Positions 1-11,848 are shown, counted from the stretch's first letter. The stretch: 64,000 nt of DNA from an endosymbiont of Escarpia spicata (GCA_003349915.1 QFXE01000005.1:582363-646362), one strand, 5' to 3'. Translations and numbers: made by a program. The notes: generated from the sequence alone by a model not told the origin.

Positions 1-675
1 CAGGTACCGAACCATCTGTCTGACATCCCACTTGAATCTGTCGTCCCAGACTCCAACCAGCGCTCGGCACTGGGTGACCGGGCAATCGTCGTACGCAAGC
101 TCAAGCCTCTGCCGATCGAAGCTATCGTCAGGGGTTATCTGATTGGCTCCGGCTGGAAAGATTATCAACGCAGCGGAGGGGTTTGCGGTATTCGGCTGCC
201 GCAAGGACTGCAGCAGGCCGACAAACTGCCTGAGGCAATCTACACTCCATCGACCAAGGCCGAAGTGGGTGAACACGATCAAAATATCAGTTTTGAGAAG
301 ACCGTAGACCTGATCGGTCAAGATCTTGCCGGGCAAGTACGTGACCTGAGTCTTGGCATCTACACAGAAGCAGCCGACTTTGCCCGCGAAAAGGGCATTA
401 TCATTGCCGACACTAAATTTGAGTTTGGCCTTGATGATCACGGCACCGTACACTTGATCGATGAAGTACTGACCCCTGATTCATCCCGTTTTTGGCCCGC
501 AAGTGAATACCGCCCCGGCATCAGCCCCCCCAGCTTCGACAAGCAGTTCGTGCGTGACTACCTGGAAACCCTTGATTGGGACAAAACCCCGCCGGGTCCT
601 GAATTACCTGAAGAGATCATTCGAAAAACCGCAGAGAAATACCGGGAGGCGGAGAAGCGTTTGACTGGCGCCTGA
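1..675 (+). CDS. purC: PurC, phosphoribosylaminoimidazole-succinocarboxamide synthase (5' end outside window)
   Basis: SAICAR synthase joins CAIR and aspartate using ATP in de novo purine synthesis in the cytosol. Reading frame 1 is open from the first base and gives family-typical sequence, including [19 protein letters not shown] and the [11 protein letters not shown] stretch, followed by the [18 protein letters not shown] segment and the C-terminal DTKFEFGLD motif. The ATG at 265 is internal, not the start, because coding similarity continues upstream to base 1. About 224 codons are visible, so roughly the first quarter of a typical ~295-residue protein lies outside the window. It ends 14 bases before the glutaredoxin gene on the same strand. 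Confidence 0.95.
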   Translation, partial: QVPNHLSDIPLESVVPDSNQRSALGDRAIVVRKLKPLPIEAIVRGYLIGSGWKDYQRSGGVCGIRLPQGLQQADKLPEAIYTPSTKAEVGEHDQNISFEKTVDLIGQDLAGQVRDLSLGIYTEAADFAREKGIIIADTKFEFGLDDHGTVHLIDEVLTPDSSRFWPASEYRPGISPPSFDKQFVRDYLETLDWDKTPPGPELPEEIIRKTAEKYREAEKRLTGA

Positions 676-689
676 CCGGCTGGGAATAG

Positions 690-968
690 ATGTTGAATCC
701 TATGGTGAATAACAATTCAAACACCGCCAAGGTGGTAATCTACACGACCCAGCGCTGTCCCCACTGCAAGCGCGCCAAAGAGTGGCTGAAGGCCAACAAG
801 GTGCTGTTTTTGGAGTTTGATGTCGGCAAGGCTGGAAAAATGCAGAAACGCTTTTTCAACATGGGGGGACGAAGCGTACCGATGATCGTGGTCGGTGACC
901 TGCAGTTGCCTGGTTTTGCCCCAAAGCAACTCAAGCAGGCGCTTGAGCATGCAGGGATACTTGCCTGA
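690..968 (+). CDS. Glutaredoxin-family protein
   Basis: A 92-residue single-domain thiol-disulfide protein. The thioredoxin-fold start is seen as VVIYTTQRCPHCKRAKEWL, with a CPHC active site near residue 23, and the cis-proline segment as RSVPMIVVGD. The length fits small glutaredoxins. The likely role is reduction of disulfides or glutathionylated proteins in the cytosol; the substrate cannot be told from sequence. It follows purC by 14 bases and may be co-transcribed with it. The start at 690 has a GGGA sequence just upstream. A second in-frame ATG at 702 is possible. A strong hairpin terminator follows 43 bases after the stop. Confidence 0.85.
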   Translation: MLNPMVNNNSNTAKVVIYTTQRCPHCKRAKEWLKANKVLFLEFDVGKAGKMQKRFFNMGGRSVPMIVVGDLQLPGFAPKQLKQALEHAGILA

Positions 969-1010
969 ACGCTACGCTACTCGTATCGAAACCCAATATT
1001 TCAGACACAA

Positions 1011-1035
1011 AAAAGGGGCGCCAAACGCCCCTTTT
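1011..1035. terminator. Bidirectional rho-independent terminator between grx and fba
   Basis: A perfect 10-bp stem, AAAAGGGGCG at 1011-1020 and CGCCCCTTTT at 1026-1035, with a 5-base loop. Flanking A and T runs make it usable from both sides, serving the plus-strand glutaredoxin gene and the minus-strand fba gene that converge here. Confidence 0.85.
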
Positions 1036-1055
1036 CCTACCTTGAATCCAGCCGA

Positions 1056-2120
1056 TCAGCTGACTTTTGGATCCAATTCGCCACTCGCATAGCGACCAAA
1101 CATGGTCTCCAGTGAGGTCGCGGTCATCTTGGAAGCCATACCGGCAGAACCGAATGCCTCGTAGCGATTCTTGCAGATATCGGACATACCTTTAGTCGCT
1201 TCCTTGAGAAACTTACGTGGGTCGAAGTTGCTCTTGTTCTCTTCCAGATGGCGACGGATAGAGCCCGTGGATGCCATACGCAGGTCGGTATCGATATTAA
1301 CCTTGCGCACGCCGGATTTGATACCTTCAACGATCTCGTCAACCGGCACACCATAGGTCTGACCCATGTCGCCGCCGTAGCTGTTGATGATTTTCAGCCA
1401 GTCCTGGGGTACGGAAGATGAGCCATGCATAACCAGATGGACGCCGGGAATGCGCTCGTGAATCTCTTTCACGCGGTCGATACGCAGGATCTTGCCCGTA
1501 GGCTCCTGGGTGAACTTGTAGGCGCCATGGGAAGTGCCGATAGCGATAGCCAGTGCATCAACACCGGTCTTGCTAACGAAGTCAGCAGCCTCATCAGGAT
1601 CGGTCAGCAGCTGATCCATGTCCAGCTTGCCTTCTGCACCGTGGCCGTCTTCTTCGCCCATCATGCCGGTTTCCAATGAACCCAGGCAGCCCAGCTCGCC
1701 CTCAACAGAGACGCCGCCGGCGTGAGCCATATCGACCACATTCTTGGTGACATCCACGTTGTACTCATAGGTGGACGGGGTCTTGCCGTCGGACATCAGA
1801 GAGCCGTCCATCATGACCGAGCTGAAGCCGGACTGGATGGAACGCAGGCAGATGTCCGGAGATGCACCGTGATCCTGATGCATGCAGACCGGGATGTGGG
1901 GATACATCTCGATTGCAGCCTCGATCAAGTGGCGCAGGAAGGGCTCTCCTGCATAGGAGCGGGCGCCGGCGGAACCCTGCAGGATGACAGGGCTGTCAAC
2001 CGCATCTGCCGCCTGCATAATGGCGTGCACCTGTTCCATGTTGTTGACGTTGAACGCTGGCAAGCCGTAGCTGTGCTCAGCGGCATGATCCAGAAGTTGG
2101 CGCAGGGAAATCAGGGCCAT
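1056..2120 (-). CDS. fba: Fructose-bisphosphate aldolase, class II (Calvin-cycle subtype)
   Basis: A 354-residue class II (metal-dependent) aldolase that interconverts fructose-1,6-bisphosphate with DHAP and GAP, and probably also makes sedoheptulose-1,7-bisphosphate in the Calvin cycle. The N-terminus [20 protein letters not shown], the metal-binding HQDHG motif (in [10 protein letters not shown] near residue 82) and the YGVPVDEI segment match the longer Calvin-type subfamily. The ATG at 2120 has a strong AAGGAGG six bases upstream. It is the last gene of the tkt-gap-pgk-pyk-fba run and ends in a clear terminator. Confidence 0.95.
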   Translation of the reverse strand: MALISLRQLLDHAAEHSYGLPAFNVNNMEQVHAIMQAADAVDSPVILQGSAGARSYAGEPFLRHLIEAAIEMYPHIPVCMHQDHGASPDICLRSIQSGFSSVMMDGSLMSDGKTPSTYEYNVDVTKNVVDMAHAGGVSVEGELGCLGSLETGMMGEEDGHGAEGKLDMDQLLTDPDEAADFVSKTGVDALAIAIGTSHGAYKFTQEPTGKILRIDRVKEIHERIPGVHLVMHGSSSVPQDWLKIINSYGGDMGQTYGVPVDEIVEGIKSGVRKVNIDTDLRMASTGSIRRHLEENKSNFDPRKFLKEATKGMSDICKNRYEAFGSAGMASKMTATSLETMFGRYASGELDPKVS

Positions 2121-2167
2121 GATAGCCTCCTTGAGTTGGTTTCTATAACTGGGTTAAACGCACTGCG

Positions 2168-2183
2168 AGAACCCGCGGGTTCT
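2168..2183. promoter_or_regulatory. Perfect 16-bp palindrome just after pyk
   Basis: AGAACCCGCGGGTTCT is a perfect 16-bp palindrome three bases downstream of the pyk stop codon, in the pyk-fba gap. It has no T run, so a full terminator is unlikely. An mRNA processing, stability or pausing hairpin is the simplest reading. Confidence 0.5.
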
Positions 2184-2186
2184 TGC

Positions 2187-3635
2187 CTAATTCTCTTTGG
2201 GCAGCACATGCTCACCCACTCGCATCACTTTCATGATATTCGTTTGGCCTTCAACACCGGAGCGATCCCCCTTGGTGATGATTACCAGGTCGTTCTCACG
2301 AACCTCACCCCGGCGCAGCAGTTCGTCGATGACTTCTTCATTGACCTCGCCGATGTTGGTGCTGGCGACATCGAAGCTGACAGGATAGACGCCACGGTAG
2401 AGCGTGACTTTTCTGCGGGTCTCCACATTTCGGGTCAAGGCATAAATCGGGATACCTGAACTGATTCTCGACATCCACTTGGATGTGGAACCCGACTCAG
2501 TCAACGCGGCAATTGCCGTCACGCCGAGGTGGTTTGCAGTGTACATGGTCGCCATTGCAATGGCTTCATCCACGCGTCCGAAAACAGAGTCGATACGGTG
2601 CTGGGAGCGCCGCACGATTGCCTGTTTTTCAGCTTCGACACAGACACGATCCATTGCAGCTATGACCTTGTGTGGATATTTACCCACAGATGTCTCGGCC
2701 GAAAGCATCACCGCATCCGTACCATCCAGCACGGAATTGGCCACATCAAAGACCTCGGCACGAGTCGGTATCGGGCTATCGATCATCGACTGCATCATTT
2801 GGGTCGCTGTGATCACCACGCAGTTCATCTTGCGTGCTATTTTAATCAGGTTCTTCTGCACCGCGGGGAGTTCCGCATCACCAATTTCCACCCCCAGATC
2901 ACCGCGTGCGACCATGATGGCATCAGACACCTCAATGATCTCTTCGATACAGTCCAGTGCTTCAGCCCGTTCAATCTTGGCAATGATGCCACCCTTGCCG
3001 CCCGCCTCTTCCAGAAGCTTGCGCGCCTCGCTGACATCCTCCGCGCTACGCACGAACGAAACAGCAAGATAGTCAGCATCGATCTCTGCGGCGAACTTGA
3101 TATCAGCGCGATCTTTTTCCGTCAACGCGGGAGCCGACAGACCACCGCCCTGTTTATTGATGCCTTTGTTATTGGAGAGTTTGCCGCCAACAACAACCTT
3201 GCAGTGAATCTCCTGGCCATCAACCTCGGAGATCCAGAAAACAAGCGCTCCATCGTCCAGCAGCAGGGTATCGCCACGGGAGACATCATTGACAAGACCA
3301 GGATAGGTCAGGCCGACACGGATTCCATCACCATCCGTAAGCGGACAGCTCGCATCGAGTATAAATTCGTCTTCCTCGTCCAGCACGATGTAATCGTTTT
3401 TAAACCGGCCGATACGAATCTTGGGGCCCTGCAGATCGCAGAGTACGCCGACCTGCCTGCCGCTCGCACGGGAACGATCCCGAATCCGCTCAGCCCGGTC
3501 CAACTGAGAATCGTGCGAATCGTGCGAAAGGTTGAGCCGAACGACATCCACCCCCGCACGAATGATCTTATCCATCATTTTAGGGTCGTCGGTTGCCGGA
3601 CCCAGGGTTGCAACAATCTTTGTTCGTCTTGGCAT
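2187..3635 (-). CDS. pyk: Pyruvate kinase
   Basis: A 482-residue pyruvate kinase that converts phosphoenolpyruvate and ADP to pyruvate and ATP. Visible hallmarks are the N-terminal RRTKIVATLGPA, GVDVVRLNLSHDSH (substrate-site Arg/Asn), the IIAKIERAEAL segment with the catalytic Lys and metal-binding Glu, MVARGDLGVEIG, and VITATQMMQSMI with PTRAEVFDVANSVLDGTDAVMLS. It lies 80 bases after pgk and 66 bases before fba on the same strand, so it is part of the carbon cluster. The GGKLSNNKGINKQGGGLSAP segment is normal for the family. Confidence 0.96.
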   Translation of the reverse strand: MPRRTKIVATLGPATDDPKMMDKIIRAGVDVVRLNLSHDSHDSQLDRAERIRDRSRASGRQVGVLCDLQGPKIRIGRFKNDYIVLDEEDEFILDASCPLTDGDGIRVGLTYPGLVNDVSRGDTLLLDDGALVFWISEVDGQEIHCKVVVGGKLSNNKGINKQGGGLSAPALTEKDRADIKFAAEIDADYLAVSFVRSAEDVSEARKLLEEAGGKGGIIAKIERAEALDCIEEIIEVSDAIMVARGDLGVEIGDAELPAVQKNLIKIARKMNCVVITATQMMQSMIDSPIPTRAEVFDVANSVLDGTDAVMLSAETSVGKYPHKVIAAMDRVCVEAEKQAIVRRSQHRIDSVFGRVDEAIAMATMYTANHLGVTAIAALTESGSTSKWMSRISSGIPIYALTRNVETRRKVTLYRGVYPVSFDVASTNIGEVNEEVIDELLRRGEVRENDLVIITKGDRSGVEGQTNIMKVMRVGEHVLPKEN

Positions 3636-3671
3636 AACGCTCTTTAGCTAAGTTTCAGCGACAGGACCACG

Positions 3672-3689
3672 ATCGGGCAACTGCCCGAT
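3672..3689. promoter_or_regulatory. Hairpin in pgk-pyk gap
   Basis: ATCGGGCA and TGCCCGAT form a perfect 8-bp stem with a 2-base loop, extendable outward through CCAC/GGTG with a bulge. There is no following T run. It occupies the gap between pgk (stop 3716) and pyk (start 3635), like the palindromes in the other gaps of this cluster. Confidence 0.45.
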
Positions 3690-3715
3690 GGTGCTTGATT
3701 ACCGCTTCAACTTTG

Positions 3716-4897
3716 TTAGTCAGCTGCCCTTGCTTCAAGCATGGCAACCGCAGGCAGGGTCTTGCCTTCAAGGTACTCAAGAAAAGCACCACCCGCAGTG
3801 GAGATGTAGGTGACCTTGTCATAGATATCATATTTCTGGATAGCGGCAATCGTGTCGCCACCACCAGCCAGACTGAAACAATCGGAATCGGCAATGGCCA
3901 TGGAAACCGTCTTGGTGCCCGCGCCGAACTGGTCGAACTCAAACACGCCCACCGGGCCGTTCCAGACAACAGTACCAGCCTTGGCAATAATATCAGCCAA
4001 CTCCTTGGCGGAGTCAGGGCCAATATCGAAGATCATGTCGTCATCTTCCACATCACCGGCTGCCTTCAGAGTGGCCTCAGCTGTTTCGCTGAATTCTTTA
4101 CCGCAAACCACATCTGTGGCGATCGGAATGCTGGCACCGCGCTCCTTCATCTTTTCCACCAGCGCCTTGGCTGTGTCTACCAGATCGTCCTCGCAGAGAG
4201 ATTTGCCGACGTTGTTGCCCATAGCCTTGAGGAACGTGTTGGCAATACCTCCACCGACCACCAACTGATCGACCTTCTCGGAGAGCGCCTCCAGTACAGT
4301 CAACTTGGTAGAGACTTTTGAGCCACCGACGATGGCTACCATGGGGCGAGCCGGATTGGCCAGGGCCTTGGCCAGGTTGTCCAGTTCACTGGCCAGCAAC
4401 AGACCCGCACAAGCAGTGGGCGCAAATTTGCCGGCACCGTGAGTTGAAGCCTGTGCACGATGCGCGGTACCGAAGGCATCCATTACGAACACGTCGCACA
4501 GAGCAGCGTATTTCTTTGCCAGATCTTCGTTGTCCTTTTTCTCACCCGCATTGAAACGTACGTTCTCGAACAATACGACTTCACCATCGGCAACCTCGGG
4601 AGCGCTGTCCAGGTAATCCTGGATCAGGCGGACGGTGGTTCCGAGCTTGCTGGACATGTCCTCAGCAATGGGCTGCATGGAATTCTCAGCATCCACCTCG
4701 CCCTCTGTGGGACGGCCACGATGGGACATGACCTGTACCTTGGCGCCTGCCTTGACACAGTGTTCGATAGTCGGCATGGAAGCGGTAATACGAGCGTCGG
4801 AGGTAACCTTGCCGTCTTTGACAGGTACGTTCAGGTCGGCGCGGATAAGGACGCGCTTACCGGCGAGATCGAGATCGGTGAGCTTGATGAAAGACAT
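3716..4897 (-). CDS. pgk: Phosphoglycerate kinase
   Basis: A 393-residue kinase that interconverts 1,3-bisphosphoglycerate/ADP and 3-phosphoglycerate/ATP; in the Calvin cycle it runs in the ATP-consuming direction. Motifs include [16 protein letters not shown] near the N-terminus, [10 protein letters not shown], the hinge [15 protein letters not shown] and the C-terminal [17 protein letters not shown]. The reading frame is open upstream to 4936, but the ATG at 4897 is chosen: it begins [16 protein letters not shown], as in the family, and has GGAG about nine bases upstream. Confidence 0.95.
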   Translation of the reverse strand: MSFIKLTDLDLAGKRVLIRADLNVPVKDGKVTSDARITASMPTIEHCVKAGAKVQVMSHRGRPTEGEVDAENSMQPIAEDMSSKLGTTVRLIQDYLDSAPEVADGEVVLFENVRFNAGEKKDNEDLAKKYAALCDVFVMDAFGTAHRAQASTHGAGKFAPTACAGLLLASELDNLAKALANPARPMVAIVGGSKVSTKLTVLEALSEKVDQLVVGGGIANTFLKAMGNNVGKSLCEDDLVDTAKALVEKMKERGASIPIATDVVCGKEFSETAEATLKAAGDVEDDDMIFDIGPDSAKELADIIAKAGTVVWNGPVGVFEFDQFGAGTKTVSMAIADSDCFSLAGGGDTIAAIQKYDIYDKVTYISTAGGAFLEYLEGKTLPAVAMLEARAAD

Positions 4898-4939
4898 AAC
4901 GGCACTCCGTAGGTTTGATTCAGAGAGATTTGGCAAAAC

Positions 4940-5041
4940 CGGGGCCTTGCCGAATACCTCTGGGAAAAGAGGAAAGGGCCAAGAGCCGAGGGCCGGGGGA
5001 AAACAACTCCCCCTCGGCCCTAGGCCCTGATTCCTCGGCCC
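4940..5041. repeat. Gap-pgk intergenic repeats with imperfect stem
   Basis: This short gap contains several copies of a GGGCC(G/A)AG-type word in both orientations, including GGGCCAAGAGCCGAGGGCCG and CCCTCGGCCCTAGGCCC, which can fold into an imperfect GC-rich stem around 4980-5040. I see no T-run terminator. It is in the same position as the other hairpins in this cluster. Confidence 0.4.
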
Positions 5042-6110
<1,069 letters not shown>

Positions 6111-6120
6111 AATTGCAGAA

Positions 6121-8109
6121 TCAGGCAGATACTTCGTCGATAGCAGCGACAACGTTTGCCACGGTGAAGCCAAACTCTTCAAACAACTGGCCTGCAGGTG
6201 CAGATTCACCGAAACGATCAACACCGATCACCTTGCCGTTCAAACCGACGTATTTGTACCAACTATCGGTGACGGCAGCCTCAACAGCCACGCGTGCGGT
6301 GCAGGCTGCAGGAAGCACGGACTCTTTGTAAGCAGCATCCTGGGCGTCGAAGGCGTTGGTGCAGGGCATGGAGACCACGCGCACCTTCTTGCTCGACTCG
6401 GCTGCAGCCTTGACCGCCAGATCCACTTCGGAACCGGTGGCCACAACGATCACATCAGGCGTACCGTCACAGTCGACCAGCACGTAACCGCCCTTGGCGA
6501 TGGCGGCAATCTGCGTTTCGCTGCGGTTCTGATGCTGCAAACCTTGACGGGAGAATATCAGGCAGGAAGGACCGTCTTTCTTCTCTACCGCGCTCTTCCA
6601 GGCCACTGCAGTCTCGACTGCATCACAGGGGCGCCATACGCTCATGTTGGGAATCATACGCAGGGTCGGGATCTGCTCGACCGGCTGATGGGTCGGCCCA
6701 TCCTCACCCAGACCGATAGAATCATGGGTATAGACGAAGATCGACTGAATCTTCATCAGCGCCGCCATGCGCAGAGCGTTACGGGCGTATTCGGAGAACA
6801 TCAGGAAGGTCGCGCCGTAGGGCACGAAACCGCCGTGCAGGGTGACACCATTCATGATGGCGGACATGGCGAATTCACGTACACCGTAAGAGATGTAGTT
6901 GCCGTCGGCATGTCCTTCAGTAATCGCCTTGCAACCAGACCAGGAGGTCAGATTGGAGGGGGTCAGGTCAGCGGAGCCACCGAGGAACTCAGGCAGCAGC
7001 GGGCCGTAACCATTTAGGGCGTTCTGAGAAGCCTTGCGGGTTGCAGGAGACTCGGCCTTGGCATTGACTTCGGCAACGAACTTGCTGGACGCCTCTTCCC
7101 AGTTGGCGGGCAGATCGCCAGCCATGCGGCGTTTAAGCTCGGCAGCCAGTTCAGGGTGCGCAGATTCATAGGCAGCAAACTTGTCATTCCATGCGGACTC
7201 GGCAGCAGCACCGGCATCCTTCGCGTCCCAACCGGCATAAATGTCTTCTGGAATCTCGAACGGGCCGTGGCTCCAGCCCAACTGCTCGCGGGTCAGCTTG
7301 ATCTCATCATCACCCAGCGGCGCGCCGTGGCAATCATGGGTTCCGGCCAGGTTCGGGCTACCGAAACCGATGGTGGTCTTGCAACAGATCAGCGTCGGCT
7401 TGTCAGAAACTGCCTTGGCCGCTTCGATTGCCGCATTCAGCGCGTCTGCGTCGTGACCGTCGACACCGGGAATAACGTGCCAGCCGTAAGAGTCGAAACG
7501 CTTGGGGGTATCATCGGTGAACCAGCCCTCGACGTGACCGTCGATGGTGATGCCGTTGTCGTCCCAGAAGGCGACCAACTTGCCCAGACCCAGGGTACCG
7601 GCCAGAGAGCAGGCTTCGTGGGAGATACCCTCCATCATGCAGCCGTCACCCATGAAGACATAGGTATTGTGGTCGACGATATCGTGGCCGTCTCGGTTGA
7701 ACTGGGCTGCCAGAGTCTTCTCGGCCAAGGCCATGCCCACGCCGTTGGTGATGCCCTGACCCAGGGGGCCGGTGGTGGTCTCGACGCCGGGAGCGTAACC
7801 GTACTCGGGGTGACCCGGAGTCCTGGCGTGCAGCTGACGGAAGCTCTTCAGATCATCCATGCTGAGGTCGTAACCGGTCAGATGCAGCAGGGAGTAGATC
7901 AGCATGGAGCCGTGGCCGTTGGAGAGGATGAAACGGTCACGATCCGCCCAGTCCGGGTTAGCCGGATTGTGCTTCATGTGGCTGTTCCACAGGGCTTCAG
8001 CGATGTCGGCCATACCCATGGGCGCGCCAGGGTGACCTGAATTGGCTTTCTGCACTGCATCCATGCTCAGGGCACGGATAGCGTTGGCAAGTTCTCTGCG
8101 TGAGGACAT
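6121..8109 (-). CDS. tkt: Transketolase
   Basis: A 662-residue thiamine-diphosphate enzyme that moves two-carbon units between sugar phosphates in the Calvin cycle and the pentose phosphate pathway. Seen are the N-terminal [39 protein letters not shown], the ThDP-binding [10 protein letters not shown]...N segment, [22 protein letters not shown] and the C-terminal [19 protein letters not shown]. The length is normal. It is the first gene of the cluster tkt-gap-pgk-pyk-fba. That order, with a Calvin-type aldolase, supports carbon fixation. Confidence 0.96.
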   Translation of the reverse strand: MSSRRELANAIRALSMDAVQKANSGHPGAPMGMADIAEALWNSHMKHNPANPDWADRDRFILSNGHGSMLIYSLLHLTGYDLSMDDLKSFRQLHARTPGHPEYGYAPGVETTTGPLGQGITNGVGMALAEKTLAAQFNRDGHDIVDHNTYVFMGDGCMMEGISHEACSLAGTLGLGKLVAFWDDNGITIDGHVEGWFTDDTPKRFDSYGWHVIPGVDGHDADALNAAIEAAKAVSDKPTLICCKTTIGFGSPNLAGTHDCHGAPLGDDEIKLTREQLGWSHGPFEIPEDIYAGWDAKDAGAAAESAWNDKFAAYESAHPELAAELKRRMAGDLPANWEEASSKFVAEVNAKAESPATRKASQNALNGYGPLLPEFLGGSADLTPSNLTSWSGCKAITEGHADGNYISYGVREFAMSAIMNGVTLHGGFVPYGATFLMFSEYARNALRMAALMKIQSIFVYTHDSIGLGEDGPTHQPVEQIPTLRMIPNMSVWRPCDAVETAVAWKSAVEKKDGPSCLIFSRQGLQHQNRSETQIAAIAKGGYVLVDCDGTPDVIVVATGSEVDLAVKAAAESSKKVRVVSMPCTNAFDAQDAAYKESVLPAACTARVAVEAAVTDSWYKYVGLNGKVIGVDRFGESAPAGQLFEEFGFTVANVVAAIDEVSA

Positions 8110-8408
8110 TGACCCCTCTCCTATTTGAAGTTACGAAATCTCGTCTGTTTCCACTTGGCGACCAGCAAAGGCTACAAGCCTGATAGTCAGCCACCCGGCC
8201 GGGAACACTGTCACCAGCCACTGTTGTTCACATCGGTGTATGCCGGAAACTTCAAAATGAGAGGTTCTTGGCACCCCACCGCAGGGCAAAAGGTGAGCTA
8301 TTCTCCCCTAAGCTAAAGCCGTCGGCAATTTAGCTGCCTTTATAGGGGCAATAAGCTGACTTGATGGGAAAATTTGAATATCCTGATATTGTAACCATGC
8401 CGGCCAGC
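8110..8408. other. Intergenic region upstream of tkt
   Basis: About 300 bases between tkt and the downstream end of the thioredoxin-like gene. It should hold the promoter for the carbon cluster. I see no convincing ORF and no -35/-10 pair that I would assert. A LysR-type (CbbR) site is possible but not demonstrated. Confidence 0.3.
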
Positions 8409-8966
8409 TCAGGATTCGAGCCATTTTATTGAACAACCCATGCTCGGAATCTGATCTGCGGGACCAGCGCCGGTTTCGGACACCAGCTTCATCGCCTCAA
8501 AAAGGTCGCGCCGCACACCCTCCGGCGCGGCATCTTTCCGACTCTCATCAAGACGCCCCCGATACTGCAGCTGCAGATCCGCGTTGTAACCGAAGAAATC
8601 CGGCGTGCAGACCGCACCGTAGGACTTGGCAATCTCCTGGCTCTCATCCCAGAGGTAGGGGAAGGGAAAATCGAACGCCTCGGCAACCCGCTGCATGTTT
8701 TCGAACGAGTCCTCCTCGTACTCCGCCGGATCGTTGGACATAATGGCCACGCAATTGATGCCCAGGACTTTCAGCTCTCGCGCATCCCGCACAATGCGAT
8801 CCCTGATCGACTTTACATAGGGACAGTGATTACAGATAAACATCACCAGCAGACCCTTCTCCCCATTGCAGGCGTCAAGTGTCCAAGTTTTACCGTCGAC
8901 CCCCTGCAGATTAAAGTTTGGCGCAGACCTGCCGAAATCACATACCGGCGTTTGTAGTGAAACCAC
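8409..8966 (-). CDS. Thioredoxin-family protein (peroxiredoxin/AhpC-TSA-like redoxin)
   Basis: A thioredoxin-fold protein of about 185 residues. After the APNFNLQGVDGKTWTLD lead it has LLVMFICNHCPYVKSIRDRIV, a CNHC active-site-like motif typical of the small redoxin group annotated as thioredoxin family protein, then VAIMSNDPAEYEEDSFENM and CTPDFFGYNADLQLQYRGRLD. It has no signal peptide, so it is probably cytosolic. The frame is open from a TTG at 8981, but the GTG at 8966 is preferred because GAGGG lies about eight bases upstream and the product begins MVSLQTPVCDFG as in relatives. The substrate is unknown. Confidence 0.8.
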   Translation of the reverse strand: MVSLQTPVCDFGRSAPNFNLQGVDGKTWTLDACNGEKGLLVMFICNHCPYVKSIRDRIVRDARELKVLGINCVAIMSNDPAEYEEDSFENMQRVAEAFDFPFPYLWDESQEIAKSYGAVCTPDFFGYNADLQLQYRGRLDESRKDAAPEGVRRDLFEAMKLVSETGAGPADQIPSMGCSIKWLES

Positions 8967-9055
8967 TATTGAAACCCTCAATGCTTTGAATTGAAATCCG
9001 GGTCGGCATTATGCAAAAACCCCAGCTGGGTGTAAAATCGCCGATCACTTTTTGA

Positions 9056-9087
9056 CGGCATCTATTTTCATAGAGAAAATCATGCCG
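9056..9087 (+). promoter_or_regulatory. Long inverted repeat in metK 5' leader
   Basis: CGGCAT-CT-ATTTTC-(5-base loop)-GAAAAT-C-ATGCCG forms two stacked 6-bp stems with a small asymmetric internal loop, 60 bases upstream of metK. There is no T run. It could be an operator for a methionine/SAH regulator or an RNA hairpin. It does not match a SAM riboswitch that I recognise. Confidence 0.4.
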
Positions 9088-9146
9088 GTATAAACGCATC
9101 TTCAACACCCTTAATCTATAAGGGATTACGGAAGGAACTCATTATA

Positions 9147-10319
9147 ATGGCGAGCGAATACATATTCACATCGGAATCGGTATCCGAGGGACATCCGGAC
9201 AAGATGTCGGATCAGGTATCGGACGCAATCCTTGATGCCATTCTGGCCGAGGACAAACATGCCCGCGTGGCCTGCGAGACCCTGTTCAAGACCGGCATGG
9301 TTATGATCGCCGGCGAAATCACCACTCATGCCAAACCTGATTACGAAGCAGTAATGCGCCAGACTATCCGCGAGATCGGCTACACCAGTTCTGAAATGGG
9401 ATTCGATGCCGATACCTGTGCCGTGATGACCGCCATCGGCATTCAGTCTCCCGACATCAACCAGGGTGTCGACCGCAGCAATCCCGAAGAGCAGGGCGCC
9501 GGCGACCAGGGCCTGATGTTCGGCTACGCCACCAACGAAACCGACGTATTGATGCCCGCCCCCATCACCTACGCCCACCGTCTGGTACAACGGCAGGCGG
9601 AAGTCAGAAAGCAGGGTGAACTCGCTTGGTTGCGCCCCGATGCCAAGAGCCAGGTCAGCCTCCACTATAAGGATGGCAAACCAATCAGCATTGATGCAGT
9701 TGTGCTCTCCACCCAGCACGCGGATACCCTGAGCGAACAGGCGTTGCGCGACGCGGTGATGGACACCATCATCAAACCAGTACTCGACCCGACCGGACTG
9801 ATCACCCCGGACACCAAAATTCACATCAACCCCACCGGCAAATTTGTGATTGGCGGCCCTATGGGAGACGCCGGATTGACCGGTCGCAAGATCATCGTCG
9901 ACACCTACGGCGGTTCCGCCCGTCACGGTGGCGGAGCCTTTTCCGGCAAGGATCCCTCAAAGGTGGATCGCTCTGCCGCCTATGCCGGTCGTTATGTCGC
10001 CAAAAATATCGTTGCCGCCGGACTGGCAGATCGTTGCGAGATCCAGGTCTCCTACGCCATCGGCGTGGCTGAACCCACCTCGATCATGATCGACACCTTC
10101 GGCACCGGAAAGATCACTGACGAACGCATCACCGAACTGGTGCGCACACATTTCGACCTGCGGCCCTACGGCATCCTCAATATGCTCGACCTGCTGAATA
10201 GCGAGCAGATCAAATACCGCAAGACTGCAGCCTACGGTCATTTCGGCCGTGAAGACGAAGGCTTCACTTGGGAAAAGACCGATAAGGCAGATGCACTCAA
10301 GGCCGACGCAGGACTGTAA
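9147..10319 (+). CDS. metK: S-adenosylmethionine synthetase
   Basis: A 390-residue enzyme that makes SAM from methionine and ATP. It shows the N-terminal [20 protein letters not shown], the [13 protein letters not shown] loop ([18 protein letters not shown]), the [19 protein letters not shown] signature and the GRK-containing IVDTYGG segment. GAAGGA lies ten bases before the ATG. It is followed by an SAH riboswitch and ahcY, then metF, so the locus covers SAM production, SAH clearance and methyl-folate supply. Confidence 0.97.
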   Translation: MASEYIFTSESVSEGHPDKMSDQVSDAILDAILAEDKHARVACETLFKTGMVMIAGEITTHAKPDYEAVMRQTIREIGYTSSEMGFDADTCAVMTAIGIQSPDINQGVDRSNPEEQGAGDQGLMFGYATNETDVLMPAPITYAHRLVQRQAEVRKQGELAWLRPDAKSQVSLHYKDGKPISIDAVVLSTQHADTLSEQALRDAVMDTIIKPVLDPTGLITPDTKIHINPTGKFVIGGPMGDAGLTGRKIIVDTYGGSARHGGGAFSGKDPSKVDRSAAYAGRYVAKNIVAAGLADRCEIQVSYAIGVAEPTSIMIDTFGTGKITDERITELVRTHFDLRPYGILNMLDLLNSEQIKYRKTAAYGHFGREDEGFTWEKTDKADALKADAGL

Positions 10320-10344
10320 AACCAAGCATTTTTATTCCCCCCAC

Positions 10345-10420
10345 TCCCCGAGGGGCGCTGCAGCGGAAACACTTCCGTCAGGCTCGGGAAGAGGGCAACT
10401 CAAAAAACGGCGCTCATTTG
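10345..10420 (+). promoter_or_regulatory. SAH (S-adenosylhomocysteine) riboswitch upstream of ahcY
   Basis: The leader carries the conserved SAH-riboswitch words in order: CCCCGAGGGGCGCTGCAGC, then CAGGCTCGGG, then AACGGCGCTCA. CCGAG at 10348-10352 pairs with CTCGG at 10383-10387 to form P1, and GGGCGC pairs with GCGCTC at 10410-10415 to form the P4 pseudoknot. The ahcY Shine-Dalgarno GGAG follows at 10427-10430. In the known family SAH binding turns expression on, which fits ahcY. The call rests on motif and pairing by eye. Confidence 0.88.
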
Positions 10421-10438
10421 TCTCTCGGAGATTGATAA

Positions 10439-11848
10439 ATGAACGCCGAATTTACTGACTACAAGGTAGCCGACATCTCTCTTGCCGACTTTGGTCGCAA
10501 GGAGATCGCTATCGCTGAAACTGAGATGCCTGGCCTGATGGCCCTGCGCGAAAAGTATGGCGAGGAGAAGCCCCTTACCGGCGCACGCATCACCGGCTCC
10601 CTGCACATGACCATCCAGACTGCCGTGCTGATCGAAACCCTGGTCACCCTAGGCGCTCAGGTTCGCTGGTGCTCCTGCAACATCTTCTCCACCCAGGACC
10701 ATGCCGCCGCCGCCATCGCCGCAGACGGCATCCCGGTTTACGCCTGGAAAGGCGAAACCCTGGAGGAGTACTGGTGGTGCACCGAGCAGGTAATCAACTG
10801 GCCCGGCGACCAGCAGCCCAACATGATCCTGGACGATGGCGGCGACGCCACCCTGCTGGTTCACAAAGGCGTTGAATACAGCGACGCGGGTGCCGTCCCG
10901 GAGCCAAAAGATGACGACCCGGAGGAGTGGCAGATCATCCTCGGTGTACTCAAACGCAGTTTGGCGGAAGACAACAAGCGCTATCACAGGATGGCCGAAT
11001 CCATCAAAGGCGTTACCGAAGAGACCACCACGGGTGTGCATCGCCTCTACGAGATGTTCAATGAGGGCAAACTGCTGTTTCCCGCCATGAACGTCAACGA
11101 TTCAGTTACCAAGTCCAAGTTCGACAACCTCTATGGCTGCCGCGAATCCCTGGTGGACGGCATCAAACGCGCCACCGACGTGATGATAGCGGGCAAGGTC
11201 GCTCTGGTCTGCGGATACGGAGACGTCGGCAAGGGTTCTGCCCAGTCCCTGCGTGGTTTGGGTGCCAATGTCTGGATCACCGAGATCGATCCGATCTGCG
11301 CCCTACAGGCGGCGATGGAGGGCTACCGTGTCGTTACCATCGAAGACGCCCTGCCGGTTGCTGACATCTATGTCACCACCACCGGCAACAAGGACATCAT
11401 CACTTACGAGCACATGGCCGGCATGAAAGATCAGGCCATCGTCTGCAACATCGGTCACTTCGACAACGAGATCCAGGTGGAGAAGCTCAAGCAACATGAG
11501 TGGGTGAATGTGAAACCTCAGGTCGACCAGATCATCTTCCCCGATGGCCACCGCATCACCCTGCTGGCCGAGGGTCGCCTGGTTAACCTGGGCTGCGCCA
11601 CTGGCCACCCGAGTTTCGTTATGTCCAACTCCTTTACCAACCAGGTACTGGCGCAGATCGAGTTTTTCACCAAGCCTGAGGACTACCCGGTGGGTGTCTA
11701 CATTCTGCCGAAGAGACTGGACGAAGAGGTTGCCCGACTACATCTTGAAAAGATCGGAGTCAGGCTGACCACCCTGTCACAGGAGCAGGCCGACTATATT
11801 GGCGTACCGGTTGATGGACCCTACAAAGCTGATCACTATCGCTACTAA
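10439..11848 (+). CDS. ahcY: Adenosylhomocysteinase
   Basis: A 469-residue NAD-dependent SAH hydrolase that splits SAH to adenosine and homocysteine, removing the product inhibitor of methyltransferases. Motifs are [31 protein letters not shown], the NAD-binding [17 protein letters not shown] and the C-terminal YKADHYRY, which is characteristic of the family. The start has GGAG eight bases upstream and lies just after the SAH riboswitch, so induction by its own substrate is expected. Confidence 0.97.
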   Translation: MNAEFTDYKVADISLADFGRKEIAIAETEMPGLMALREKYGEEKPLTGARITGSLHMTIQTAVLIETLVTLGAQVRWCSCNIFSTQDHAAAAIAADGIPVYAWKGETLEEYWWCTEQVINWPGDQQPNMILDDGGDATLLVHKGVEYSDAGAVPEPKDDDPEEWQIILGVLKRSLAEDNKRYHRMAESIKGVTEETTTGVHRLYEMFNEGKLLFPAMNVNDSVTKSKFDNLYGCRESLVDGIKRATDVMIAGKVALVCGYGDVGKGSAQSLRGLGANVWITEIDPICALQAAMEGYRVVTIEDALPVADIYVTTTGNKDIITYEHMAGMKDQAIVCNIGHFDNEIQVEKLKQHEWVNVKPQVDQIIFPDGHRITLLAEGRLVNLGCATGHPSFVMSNSFTNQVLAQIEFFTKPEDYPVGVYILPKRLDEEVARLHLEKIGVRLTTLSQEQADYIGVPVDGPYKADHYRY

